NCBI RefSeq assembly: GCF_030272615.1
Contig: NC_081408.1
Coordinates: 305,071,950-305,135,949, forward strand
Direction of reading: 5' to 3'
From: Cryptomeria japonica
Taxonomy: Eukaryota; Streptophyta; Pinopsida; Cupressales; Cupressaceae
DNA: 64,000 nucleotides
The stretch's first letter is position 1. Each line of letters begins with the position of its first letter. The position numbers and the translations under genes are program-made. Below, one piece after another: positions 24,105 to 34,799 of the stretch. The notes under the pieces were generated by a model that saw nothing but the letters and a program-made list of their open reading frames with translations, was not told the origin of the DNA and made no database searches.

Positions 24105-25535
24105 GGACACAATGGATCTAATTCTCATCCAAAGGGATCTAGGATTTGGAATTTCATTGTCACAGGCAAAAATTTAATTGCAAACTCTTTGTCTTGGGAT
24201 ATCCACGATGGATCCTCTAGCCTTTTCTAGGAAGACTCATGGGGAGGATATCCAAGCATTGACAGCTCTCTCAATATTCCAACAGCTAAGCATTGGCTTC
24301 AACAACATTGGGGATCTCAAGTTAGTGATTATTTGGTTTAACAACATTGGGGATCTTGAGTTAGTGATTATTTGGTTTTAGACGGGGCTATTAGCATGCA
24401 AGGATGGAGATGGAAGCAATTGGAGGGAATGCCTATTCCTGCTATTGAAATCAACCAGCTATCAGACCTCATTAGAGCAAGAAATATTAATCCTAGAAGA
24501 GGGAAAGATTCTCTGATATGGGCTTGTTCTAAAACAGGACAATATAATGTTAAAGATGGCTATAGGGTTCTAGCAAACTTTGGGAATCAAGAGGAACAAG
24601 ATATTCCACTAAAAATATTTTGGAGCGGCAATATTATCCCAAAAACAGGAATCTTTGCATGGTTAGCTTTCAAAAAGAGGATCCTCACAACAGAAAGATT
24701 CAGTAAAATGGGCTATGAAAGGCCCTCAAGATGCATTTTGTGCAAAACTTGGGTGGATAACAACCCTCCCTAATGATATAGTCACTCTTTTTCAATGCTG
24801 GCCACTTCCTTCTAAGGAAAGCACTTTAAGTCAAATTCTAGAAATCTCTCCTTGTTGCCTTGTTTGGGAAATCTGGAAAGAAAGGAATTGCAGACTTTTT
24901 ATGACAAAGCAAGAAGATTTGAATCAATTTTACCCTCAATTGAAACTAGCCTTCTCAACAGATTGTAGCAAAAAAAATTCTACTTGGGATGATAGTATAA
25001 GAAACAATTGGCAAGGGATCAAGATTCCTCCTTCCTTTGGGAGAAAACCTAGTGCAAGAAAGGATGCTATATGGTCTCCCCCGAAACAGGATTGGTAAAA
25101 GCTAAACTTTGATGGAGGGATGGAGCCTCCAAAGGAAACCCAGGTGCTTCAAGTATAGGATATGTGGTTAGAGATCATATAGGAACAGCAATTGGAAAGA
25201 TGGTCATGCCACCGCCACTGAATACTAACAATATAGTAGAATTCAAAGGTTTGCTCCTAGGCTTACTTGATTGCCACAAACATGGGATAAGAAACCTCAT
25301 AGTAGAGGGAGACTCAGAGATAGCAATCAATGCAATTAAATTGAGAAGAACCCCAAACTGGCGGCTACAAGCAATTTTGGACAGCATAATTGAGATTTTG
25401 ATCAATTTAGAGCAATATGAGGCTAAACATGTCTACAGAGAGGATAACACAGAAGCAAACTCTCTCTCAAAAACTGCAGCAGAAGGCCTTTCTTTACATT
25501 GGTGGGAGAAGGACGACATTAATCATGGTTAAAGC
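24105..25535 (+). pseudogene. L1-type LINE ORF2 relic (zinc-binding and RNase H domains)
   Basis: This is the 3' part of a plant L1 ORF2, the non-LTR retrotransposon polyprotein. It begins in the LINE linker (SWGGYPSID-like at 24220-24260). It then shows the reverse-transcriptase zinc-binding domain at 24372-24773 (SLIWACSKTGQYNVKDGYR, IFAWLAFKKRILT, RCILC). A connecting region at 24775-25098 is followed by an RNase H domain at 25099-25532. In that domain the four acidic positions can be seen: FDG, VEFKGLL, VEGDSE and REDNTEAN. The endonuclease and reverse-transcriptase core are missing, as in 5'-truncated LINEs. It is broken by a 39-bp tandem duplication (about 24302-24379), a frame change near 24770, a stop at 25096-25098 and an 8-bp duplication at 25111-25124. 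Confidence 0.85.
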
Positions 25536-26012
25536 TACAGGGAGTATACCAACATTGCTCAGTAGTGGATTCTTGTTTTCATACGCTGGACATAAAACTT
25601 TTCTGCCAACTTGGTCTAAACGGCTATCTTTTCAAATTCAAACTTTTCCACCATCTTATCAAAAGTGAAATTGTCACGTCAACTATGATGTCATTTTATT
25701 TTGGCCTTTCTAAAAGCGATTTTTCCCACTCTCATCCCAAAAAGACAACCTATGGTCCGACATCATTGCAAGTACGAGGCATGCGTTGTCTGTTGGAAAG
25801 AGCTCAATGTTTTAGCCTCAAAATTTGGCATGATGCTAGACAAATATCCCTTGCCAACTTTGCAGGCAAATTCATTGCAAGGCATTTTGCATTAAATGCA
25901 TGTTGAAGACAGCATTTATTAGCTTTTATTTGGCTTCCTCTGCAAGATTATCAACCGGATTCTCTTTGCAACCGTCTTCACAGAAGCTAAAGCTACTATA
26001 GGTTTCTAAGCA
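25536..26012 (+). other. Possible LINE 3' tail, no gene recognised
   Basis: About 480 bp between the LINE relic and the next frame. An open frame at 25565-25906 has no recognisable domain. No poly-A tail or target duplication that would close the LINE was found, so its 3' end is undefined. Confidence 0.3.
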
Positions 26013-26971
26013 ATGTCTGTGGAGGAGTTGTTCGGGTTTATAATGAGTGTCTTCCCCAAACCAATCTCATGCTTTGGAGCGGATACCCCCATCTCTCTCT
26101 CTGCCGCAACCCGCGAAGTCTCTTTCAAACAAATCACGGACGTAAGATTGAAGAGGCTCCTCATAGTTCCCGAGCCAATAGTCATCCTGGTCGTTAAGCT
26201 CATTCTTGGTAGTGGGCATGTCAGCAGAGATGAAAAAACCCGAGACAATACGAACATTTCTTCCCTGATGGACCTCAAGCTTGATAAACAGGAAGTCTAG
26301 AACCTCACCGGACGACTCTTCCCAGGAGACATCTTGCTTGAATTGAAGAGGCTCCTCTTAGTTCCTAAGCCAACAGTCATCCTGGCCGTTAAGCTCGTTC
26401 TTGGTAGTGGGATATCAGCAGAGATGAATACCCCCGAGACAATACGAACATTTTGTCCCGGTTTATCACCTCCCTGATGGACCTCAAGCTTGATAAACAG
26501 GAAGTCTGGAACCTCACCAGACAACTCTTCTCAAAAGAGATCTTGCTTGAATTGCAAGAAGTCCTAAACAAAGCGCGACATGATTCTGGCGCTCCGCGTC
26601 CAAGTGAGAGAATCCTCTTCAATGTCCCGAGAGTGCTGATTAAATTCTATCCTTTTCTGATAGACCTGACGGGAAAGGACTTACAAAAGCACAGATCCTT
26701 TGTTGTGGCCCTCAAGTTTCTAAAATGGAGGCTTCTGGGGGACAATCCAGAGGACACGAGTAGGGAAGAAGAATTCCTAGACTTTGCTAGACTCAATGTT
26801 GTTCTGCCTCCCAAAACAAAAGCAGAAGGTCCCCAAGTAGAGCAAAGTAGGCGAGGTGGTGACCGAGGTACCGATCGTGCTTCTAGTCGAGGAAGGTGTC
26901 GTCCTCTAGGAAAGGGTCTCGGAAGAGGTCGTGCCCCAATGCCTCCGCCCATGCCTCGAGGAGAGGATTAA
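26013..26971 (+). pseudogene. Unidentified reading frame with RG-rich C terminus
   Basis: I do not recognise the family. This is the most GC-rich, coding-looking segment outside the transposons. A first frame (26013-26300, MSVEELFGFIM...) and a second (26453-26971) both read through SLMDLKLDKQEV, because a segment of 195 bp (26148-26342) is duplicated at 26343-26551. A stop ends the first copy, and the extra bases in the second shift its frame. The 3' part encodes a Leu/Lys-rich segment (VLIKFYPFLIDLTGKDLQ) and then an Arg/Gly-rich tail (RRGGDRG, SSRGRCR, GRGRAPMPPPMP), as in nucleic-acid-binding proteins. It may be the last exon of a host gene or a captured fragment. The tandem array that follows would lie in its 3' region. 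Confidence 0.4.
26148..26551 (+). repeat. 195/209-bp tandem duplication within the frame
   Basis: Two units start 'ttgaagaggctcctc' at 26148 and 26343. The first is 195 bp, a multiple of three. The second is 14 bp longer owing to an extra 'gtcccggtttatcac' segment, which changes the frame. Confidence 0.85.
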
Positions 26972-28275
26972 ACAGATAGGTTTTTAGTTGGTCTGTTCTT
27001 TTTTGAGGCCACTATTTTTGGTTTCTCTATTAATTTTAAACTTACAAAGAAACTTTAACGTAGCATTAGACTTATAAATTTTGAAAAAGCTTTAATAGAT
27101 TTTATGAAAAGGATAAATGAATTGTAATCAACACTCAAATCCCACTCTGAGAGAGGATTAAACAGATAGGTTTTCAGTTGGTCTGCTCTTTTTTGAGGCC
27201 AATATTTTTGGTTTCTTTGTTAATTTTAACTTACAAAGAAACTTTAACGTAGCATTAGACTTATAAATTTTGAAAAAGCTTTAATAGATTCTATGAAAAG
27301 GATAAATGAGTTGTAATCAACACTCAAATCCCACTCTAAGTTCAGAGAACTTCAAGGTTTTGGATGTGGAACATCTTCTCTTTCTACGCATACTCATGGA
27401 CATAGCTTTATTTTTCACAGTTTTTAGGCCCTAATGGACCATTTTAGACTTACAAAGAAACTTTAACGTAGCATTAGACTTATAAATTTTGAAAAAGCTT
27501 TAAAATGAATTGTAATCATACTCATGGACATAGCTTTATTTTTCACAGTTTTTAGGCCCTAATGGACAATTTTAAACTTACAAATAGGTTTTCAGTTGGT
27601 CTGTTCTTTTTTAAGGCCAATATTTATGGTTTCTCTGTTAATTTTAACTTACAAAGAAACTTTAACATAGCATTAGACTTATAAATTTTGAAAAAGCTTT
27701 AATAGATTCTATGAAAAGGATAAATGAATTGTAATCAGCACTCAAATCCCACTCTGAGTTCAGAGAATTTCAGGGTTTTGGATGTGGAAGATCTTCTCTT
27801 TCTATGCATACTCGTGGACATAGCTTTATTTTTCACAATTTTTAGGCCCTAATGGATCATTTTAGACTTACAAATAAACTTTAACGTAGCATTAGACTTA
27901 TAAATTTTGAAAAAGCTTTTTAATATTCTCTAAAAAGGATAAATGAATTGTAATCATACTCATGGACAAGATCTTCTCTTTCTATGCATACTCGTGGACA
28001 TAGCTTTATTTTTCACAATTTTTAGGCCCTAATGGACCATTTTAGACTTACAAATAAACTTTAACGTAGCATTAGACTTATAAATTTTGAAAAAGCTTTA
28101 ATAGATTCTATGAAAAGGATAAATGAATTGTAATCAGCACTCAAATCCCACTCTGAGTTCAGAGAATTTCAGGGTTTTGGATGTGGTAGATCTTCTCTTT
28201 CTAAGCATACTCATGGACATAGCTTTATTTTTCACAGTTTTTAGGCCCTAATGGACCATTTTAGAAATCTGTGGT
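26960..28275. repeat. Six-unit tandem array, about 190-220 bp units
   Basis: The core 'cattagacttataaattttg' occurs six times, near 27065, 27250, 27470, 27670, 27890 and 28070. Around it are shared blocks: 'acagataggttttcagttgg', 'aatcccactctgagttcag', 'catagctttatttttcac' and 'ggccctaatggaccatttt'. Units 3 and 5 are shortened. It starts right at the stop codon of the preceding frame. Confidence 0.88.
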
Positions 28276-28349
28276 TCCTTGATGTAAATTCTCTTTAAAA
28301 TCAATATATTATTCTGGCTCTGCCTTTTATCGACCAAAAAATAAAAACC

Positions 28350-28700
28350 ATTAGGTGTCGATGTTAGACTCTATTTCTTATCTTGTTATTTGAACATGTT
28401 GTAGCTGCTTCTGATAATGCTGGAAGCAATTACACTGAACTATCAAAATTATAAGCATCAAAATTGAAAATTGTAGATTTTCAAAGAAATGATGATCAGG
28501 AATAGATTGCAAACACCATTGAGGTTATTGAAAAAACAAAGAATCCTCAGATGATCTTGCATAGAGGGAATACAATTAGACAAGAGACCAGAACCCACAC
28601 CTATCATCTTGCAGAGAGAGCTATACTGACAAGGAGGTTAAGAATGTTGTAAACTGAAAGAGACTATACAATCCCATAGCAAGAGCAAAATAAAATTAGT
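28350..28700. repeat. Local repeat E, copy 1
   Basis: This matches 31855-32260 in order: 'gatgttagactc', 'ataagcat', 'caccattgaggttattgaaaa', 'gagaccagaac', 'acctatcatcttgcagaga' and 'ctacacaatcccatagcaag'. Part of it, near 28555, is the reverse complement of the triplicated unit at 22.7 kb. Confidence 0.75.
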
Positions 28701-28874
28701 AGTCTTTGAATACACAAATCACAAGATATTAGGTGTGAAGAAAAATCTCCTATATTAAGGGTTATGCAGATGATGAAAGTGGTACGGCAACCATGTCATA
28801 TCCAGTTGGCTGTACCCACCCACCCAACCCAACTGTATCCATTTGGGCTCCTAAAGTGAGTTAAGGACTCTGGA

Positions 28875-28936
28875 TTGCGAAGAATCCTCAGTCTGAAGGA
28901 CCTCTTGATTGAGGTCAGGCTGAGGATTCTTCGCAA
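28875..28936 (+). other. 62-nt hairpin with 17-bp perfect outer stem
   Basis: The arms TTGCGAAGAATCCTCAG (28875-28891) and CTGAGGATTCTTCGCAA (28920-28936) are exact reverse complements. Inside is a second stem, GACCTC paired with GAGGTC around a TTGATT loop. The asymmetric internal loop has about 7 and 3 bases. A 20-nt direct repeat (TGAAGGACCTCTTGATTGAG) lies at 28894-28913 and 28938-28957, so the structure may have formed by a templated inverted duplication. Confidence 0.85.
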
Positions 28937-28967
28937 TTGAAGGACCTCTTGATTGAGACCAAAAGGA

Positions 28968-29165
28968 TTAGCTATTAAAGCTAAATCACACATGAAGAAA
29001 CCATATTTTCTTCTTCATTTTGGTGAATCAATTTTTCCCTTTTCAATAAATAAGCATACTCACTGTTCAGAAGAACTAGCTTTTGAAGCTAAATCACTCA
29101 CGAAGAAATATATTTTCCTCTTTGTTTTGGTGTACCAATTATTTCCCTTATCAATAATAAACAAC
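28968..29165. repeat. Tandem duplication of about 108 bp
   Basis: Two units share 'ttagcta/ttgaagctaaatca', 'ttttggtg', 'aatcaattttt/tattt' and 'tcaataa'. The shorter string 'tgttcagaag.attagct' recurs at 32510 and 32790. Confidence 0.65.
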
Positions 29166-29214
29166 TTAAATACAGCTACACAAATACTATCGTTTAATTT
29201 TTTAATTGACCATC

Positions 29215-29875
29215 ACAATCTAACCCTCCTGCAACAGACCTTCATCCTCTTCTAGAATGATCTGCTCCAGAATCACCTAAAATCGTATTTCACGACCACA
29301 ATGGAAGCCTTGCTGGTGCAGAATTTTAACATGAATTTTACCGATCAGGGTTCGATGTTCCTTCCAAACAAAACAAGCATATGGTTTTTCGGGTTATTGA
29401 TCTTGTATAGGATGAAGCTCTCATGATTTTGCCAACCTGTTTGACTGAATTATTAAAAAAGATCACATATTTATTTTTTGCAGTTATTTATTGAGACGGC
29501 GTATAAGAATGATGTCTCGATGAATCCACACTCGAACAAGAGCCTGTTGTTGAAGATGATTTTCATTCAACAGAGGCAAGTTTTTCAGTATTTGCCGTTG
29601 AAAATATTGCTATAATTTAGCAATATCCACCGATCAAAACAATCAAGTATGAACTGCACTTGAAGATGCTCATTAGAAATTCAGTGACAATGGTGCAAAC
29701 TATGGCTTATCTTGGGATCTTGGATAGAACTTAAAATTGAAGCAGACATTTTCTCTTTGACATCACAGGCTTTAACTTGGATTTAATGTGCAGTTCATAC
29801 TCGATTGTTGTTAAACGAGATTCTGGACTAGATATCATTCTAGAAGAGGATGTAGATCGGTTGCAAAAGGTTTGA
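29215..29875. repeat. Long imperfect inverted repeat
   Basis: CATCCTCTTCTAGAATGAT near 29240 has its exact reverse complement near 29836, within longer similar arms of about 55 bp. Nested inside, CAATCAAGTATGAACTGCAC near 29641 pairs at 19 of 20 bases with a string near 29788. The arms would put similar acidic peptide frames on both strands. The origin may be inverted duplication of a former exon; no gene is identified. Confidence 0.65.
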
Positions 29876-30159
29876 TTGTGATGTTCAATTAAAAAAGCAA
29901 TTGATAGTATTTGTGGAGCTCATTATACTTGAATAAGGTTAGTCATGTCTCTCTAATAATATGTTACAGTTATTTCTTGTATAGGCATATTACAAAACAC
30001 CATAATCACATGTATCAGTAATCAACTTATGACATGGTTATTACAATCCATCTATAATCTATTAGAATAAGAACATTTTCTAATTCCAATTCCAATTCCT
30101 AATTCTTGGAATGACTTGGATCAAAACAACATTTTCTAATTCCAATTCCATTGGACACA

Positions 30160-30560
30160 TTAGACTTCATTTCCTTGTAAGTTTTCATTTGACACATTTA
30201 CAATGAGGCAATACCAACTAGGTGTTCCTCTATAAAAAAATAAAATAGGTAAAACTGCCACAAATACTCCTCAAAGTGTATCGGTATTCATACTAGATAC
30301 TCCAACATGGATGATACTCTATGGCTAACTACACGTGGTAATCGGTTAAACTGCCACAAATACTCCCAAAGTGTATGATACTCTATGGCTAACTACACGT
30401 GGTAATCGGTTAAACTGCCACAAATACTCCCAAAGTGTATCGGTATTCATGGTGGATACTCCAACATAGATGATACTCTATGGCTAACCACACATAATAA
30501 TCAAAGGATACTCCATGCTTATCACAAATATACTCTTCATTGTACCAACCTCTGTTTATC
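30160..30560. repeat. Local repeat F, copy 1, with a 64-bp tandem
   Basis: Matches 33375-33600 ('ttagacttcatttccttgta', 'ccaactaggtgttcctcta', 'ctgccacaaatactcc', 'aatcaaaggatactcc'). Within it, a 64-bp unit ('atgatactctatggctaac..') is repeated at 30311-30374 and 30375-30438. Confidence 0.8.
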
Positions 30561-30814
30561 ACTTTGTAAAGCACCAAATGCAAATGCAACTCTAAAACAG
30601 CACTTCTCTGTCACTGTCATAAAGCACACCCCGACGCCCTTGTTGATGCACAAAGCAAAATATATTTACATTTCTTCTCTACATGAATAGAGAATACATG
30701 AGGATGGTAATGACAATTAAGTATATGAAAATATAACAGGTAAATATATACAGGGCATGGAGAATTTGAATAGTGAAAAGGAAAGCGAGGCAGGAGAAAG
30801 GAACTGGGGATGAA

Positions 30815-31410
30815 AACCACGGTTGAGGCAGTTCAGGCTGCTGGAAATGATAGATCTGACGAATGCAAAATGACGTAACTGTTCAAAATGCCCCTATATA
30901 ACAAGTAGATCAACAATGGCCTATGGTGATTTCCAGAAGATTGCAGGTATGTTTTCGAAAATGGAAATGTTGTAGAGGATGCAATACCTTAAACTTTCCG
31001 CAATCAACACTGGGGAGGAAAATATTATAATTAACACTGCATAGTATAGATTAGAAAAAGAAAATATTAAGGAACTGGGGAGGAAAACCACGGTTGAGGC
31101 AGTTCAGGCTGCTGGAATGATAGAGTGGTGACACCCCAACATAAGTTTAAGAACATTATAATTAACACTGCATAGTACAGAATAGAAAAAGAAAATATTA
31201 AACACTACCGCATAGTACATCTGTTGTATTTGCTTCATTTATTTTCATTTTCCTTAACTTGGTAGATCTGACAAATTCAAAATGACGTAACCGTTCAAAA
31301 TGCCCTATATAACAAGTAGATCAACAATGGCCTATGGTGATTTCCAGAAGATTGCAGGTATATTTTCGAAAATGGAAATGTTGTAGAGGATGCAATACCT
31401 TAAACTTCCG
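30815..31410. repeat. Local duplications of blocks G1 and G2
   Basis: The block 'ggttgaggcagttcaggctg' occurs near 30821 and 31092. The block from 'caaaatgacgta' to 'gaggatgcaatacctt' occurs at 30867-30990 and 31277-31400, nearly identical. The two blocks are adjacent in the first copy and separated in the second. A TATATAACA string stands in both. Confidence 0.8.
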
Positions 31411-31499
31411 CAATCAAGGAAACAAGTTTTTGTAAATATTGAAAAAACAAAGAAAAATGTCTAAAATAATATAAGCAGAAATTATATATAAATTATTAT

Positions 31500-31850
31500 T
31501 CATGATTGGTTTTGCATAAACTGAAAGGTACTCTTGCAAGTGTTAAATTAGGACCATCATCAAGAAAGAATTGTTCTCTACCACATTATTGGATTATAAA
31601 GGTAAAGCCAACAACACAATCATTTATTTTATATAGGCAGAATAAATTGAAATTACTAAAATGAAAAGTACTCTTGCAAGCATTAAAATTAGGACCATTA
31701 TGCTTGTTCCTGAAACATCACCAAGAAGGAATTGTTCTCTACCACATTATTGGATTATAAAGGTAAACCAACACAATCATTCTTTTAGATACAAACAATA
31801 GGCAGAATAAATTGATATTACTAAAATGAAAAATGCCTAATATGACCATA
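31500..31850. repeat. Tandem block related to 24.0 kb
   Basis: Two units (about 31525-31630 and 31665-31800) share 'ctcttgcaag', 'attaggaccat', 'aattgttctctaccacatt' and 'ggattataaaggtaaa'. The same string order occurs at 24000-24100, just upstream of the LINE relic. Confidence 0.75.
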
Positions 31851-31854
31851 ACTA

Positions 31855-32300
31855 AAAACCATTTGTGTCAATGTTAGACTCATTTCTTATCTTGTTATTC
31901 GAAGATGTTCAATTTGCTTTTTATAATGCTGAAAGCAACTACGACATTTTTGAGATGTGCATGGATGCATTACACTGGACTGTCAAAATTATAAGCATTA
32001 AATTGTAGATTTCCAAAGAAACTCTGATCAAGGTTGTAAACACCATTGAGGTTATTGAAAAAACCAAAGAAACCTCAGAACGATCTTGCATAGAAAGAAT
32101 ACAGTTAGGGAAGAGACCAGAACTCACACCTATCATCTTGCAGAGAGACAGAACCACGAGGAGATTAAGAAAGTTGTAACCTGAAAGAGACTACACAATC
32201 CCATAGCAAGAGCATAATAAAATAGTAGTTTTTGAGTACACATATCACAAGATATTAGGTGTGAAGAAAAATCTCCTAAATTCAGGCTTACAAATCATAT
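31855..32300. repeat. Local repeat E, copy 2
   Basis: Second copy of the 28350-28700 segment, with moderate divergence. A frame reading IEVIEKTK is kept over about 12 codons in both copies and then diverges, so I do not call an exon. Confidence 0.7.
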
Positions 32301-32466
32301 ATACCCTTGTTTAGGCCAGAAACAGAAATGGAGTATGCTACTCTGAGTGCAGCTACAAGTAAAAGTAAGGTGTGCAAATGATAAAAGTGGTATTATAACC
32401 ATTTCAGATCCAGTTCGCTATACCCACCCACCCAGCTTTATCCATCTGGGCTCCTAGAGTTGGTCA

Positions 32467-32957
32467 AATAATTTATTCTAAACAATCCGCTATTAAAAAA
32501 GCATAATCATTGTTCAGAAGCATTAGCTATTGAAGATAAATCAGGCAACAGTTGAGTTATTGAGGCACATAAATTTGTTCTTATATTTAACAGCTTACAA
32601 CAAAAATGATGGATAATATATTGATCAGGCTATTTCACACACAACTTTCAATAATATTTTAGAAGAATCACACATGGTAAAACCAGTCATGCATCTAAGC
32701 TATGATTTTTTTTACAGTTAAAACTGAAATTACCCTGAGAGAAATAATTCATTCTAAACAATCTGCTATTTAAAAAGCATAATCACTGTTCAGAAGAATT
32801 AGCTATTGAGGATAAATCATGCAACAGTTGAGTTATTGAGGCACATAAATTTGTTCTTATAACAAAAATGATGGATCACAGATGGTAAAACCAGTCATGC
32901 ATCTAAGCTATGATTTTTTTTACTGTTAAAACTGAAATTACCCTGAGAGAAATAATA
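32467..32957. repeat. Tandem duplication of 276 and 215 bp
   Basis: Unit one (32467-32742) and unit two (32743-32957) both run from 'aataattyattctaaacaat' to 'ttaccctgagagaaataat'. Unit two lacks about 60 bp around 32600-32660 of unit one. Confidence 0.85.
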
Positions 32958-33359
32958 AAGGGAGCATAGACGTAATAAAAGAGGCCTAGCATTTGAAAAA
33001 GCTATGCCCAATCTTTGATTTGGGTACATCAAATAGACCATAACAAGTGACCGACAAGGCATATGATGTTTTAAAAAATGTCTCATTGGCTGCACTAGGA
33101 ATTTAAAAGGAAAATTAACAAAATGACAGTTTACGTAGGATTGGTTGGCATATTGGAGCTCATAGACGTTTAATTGTCAAAGTCTGGCCCTCACTCCAAT
33201 TAGGTCCAATATTAAGAAGACGGGACTAACCTAAATTTTATGTTTAAAAATAATTTTCAATTTAAGTATAATTAATATGTTACTTTTCTTTTTAACAAGT
33301 ATATTATAAAAGCATCGTAATCACACAAATCAGTAGTCAACTTATGGCATCGTAAAGAT

Positions 33360-33600
33360 CAATTCAATTTTGACGCATTAGACTTCATTTCCTTGTAAGT
33401 TTTCATTTGATCCACTTACAATTAAGCAATGCCAACTAGGTGTTCCTCTATAAAAATAGGTAACACTGCCACAAATACTCCTCAGCGTACATTAGTATTC
33501 ACAGTGGATACTCCACCATGGATGATACTCTACGGCTAACCACACCTAATAATCAAAGGATACTCCTAAAGTATACTCTTCATTGTACTAAAATACGTTG
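33360..33600. repeat. Local repeat F, copy 2
   Basis: Second copy of the 30160-30560 segment without the internal 64-bp duplication. Confidence 0.75.
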
Positions 33601-34189
33601 TACCAACCTCACTTTGTTAAGCACCTCTACCATAATTGTAGGCCATCAATGGAATTCCATAACAATCGGGTCAGAAGACTCCATCATAATCAAGCTCTCC
33701 CAGAAATGTGTAGAAACATGCCTATGTCCCCTATACCCTACTTAGTGATGTGTATATGGTTATCTTTGGATCTCAAATGAAAACTAAGTGTGATATTTAG
33801 CTTAAGGGTTGATCATTCTGGTTCTAGGCCCACACACAGCTAAAAACACAAAATCATCAACCACTCATAAACAAGTAGCAATTTCTAAATTCCATCATGG
33901 TAGAAAGATAAGAATCTAAACTTCAACCCTATATAAATTTCTAGAAGATCTGCAACGAAAATTACACATCATAGATGTAAAAGTCGACACTAGAAATTAA
34001 ACGCCTCGAACTTATATTTGACAAATGTCCACAATAAATTACAGCGCTATAAATTCTCAGTAAAGACAAGTCATTCAACCTATGTTTGACAAAATGTCTG
34101 AATGGATGCACAAGGGATTTAAATGAAAAATTAGCAGATAAACATACCTGAAGCAGAGTCTTCAATTTCAATGCGGATGAGCAGGCCAA

Positions 34190-34470
34190 CCACCTCCTTT
34201 TGCTCTGCCTCTGCCGTTTGCCTTCCCTCTTCCTCTGATCCACCTCTTATATACAAAACAAATCACAGATGAACATTAAAAGACACACCAGCATGCACAA
34301 AACAAATCACAGATTGTCGCTCCTTTTGCTCTGCCTCTGCCGTTTGCCTTTGCCTTCCCTCTTCCTCTGTTCCACCTTTTCCAATGTAAAATAGAAAAAC
34401 CAACCAAAATAAACAAAAGAAATCACAGATGAACATTAAAAGACACACCAGCATGCACAAAACCCTAATC
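34190..34470. repeat. Duplicated segment with possible minus-strand coding
   Basis: 'ctccttttgctctgcctctg' occurs near 34194 and 34320, and 'gatgaacattaaaagacaca' near 34268 and 34429. On the minus strand both copies encode a similar Glu/Gln-rich peptide (GG(S/T)EEEGRQ..TAEAEQKE). One copy continues as VVGLLIRIEIEDSAS up to a possible GT splice donor near 34149. That could be a small exon, but I recognise no protein. Confidence 0.4.
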
Positions 34471-34650
34471 AGAAAACATAAAAAATTATAAGAAAAACAG
34501 ACATAAACCTTCAATATAAGATATTGACCAAAAAAGTAAATAAATAACAGATACAAAGATGAAGAAAACATCGACAGAAGAGGAAGAACACAGGCCCTCG
34601 CTAATCCATAAAAACAGTCTGCCCCGCCATTTATAATAGGCGAATATATG

Positions 34651-34790
34651 CTTTTTTAAACGGTAACACAGCAACAGTCATGTTTTTTTTTTAAACGGTA
34701 ACACAGCAACAGTCATGTTTTTTTTTTAAACGGTAACACAGCAAGAGTCATGTGTTTTTTTAAAACGATAACACTCCAACGGTCATGCTA
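34651..34790. repeat. 35-bp tandem repeat, four units
   Basis: The string 'aaacggtaacac' begins at 34658, 34693 and 34728, and a variant at 34763, giving a constant 35-bp period. Each unit has 'gcaacagtcatg' and a T run. The fourth unit is diverged. Confidence 0.92.
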
Positions 34791-34799
34791 ATGGATAGC

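Noticed and set aside
25565-25906. 113-codon frame after the LINE relic as a separate gene
   Set aside because: No recognisable domain, and it sits where the LINE 3' untranslated region is expected.
28530-28660. Possible exon encoding IEVIEKTKNPQMILH and following residues
   Set aside because: The matching segment at 32040-32160 loses the frame after about 12 codons, splice sites are unconvincing, and the same DNA read in other frames and inverted at 22.7 kb gives other peptides.
34651-34790. Regular 35-bp array resembling a CRISPR-like repeat-spacer layout
   Set aside because: The units are contiguous tandem repeats without unique spacers, in plant nuclear DNA, with no cas genes.
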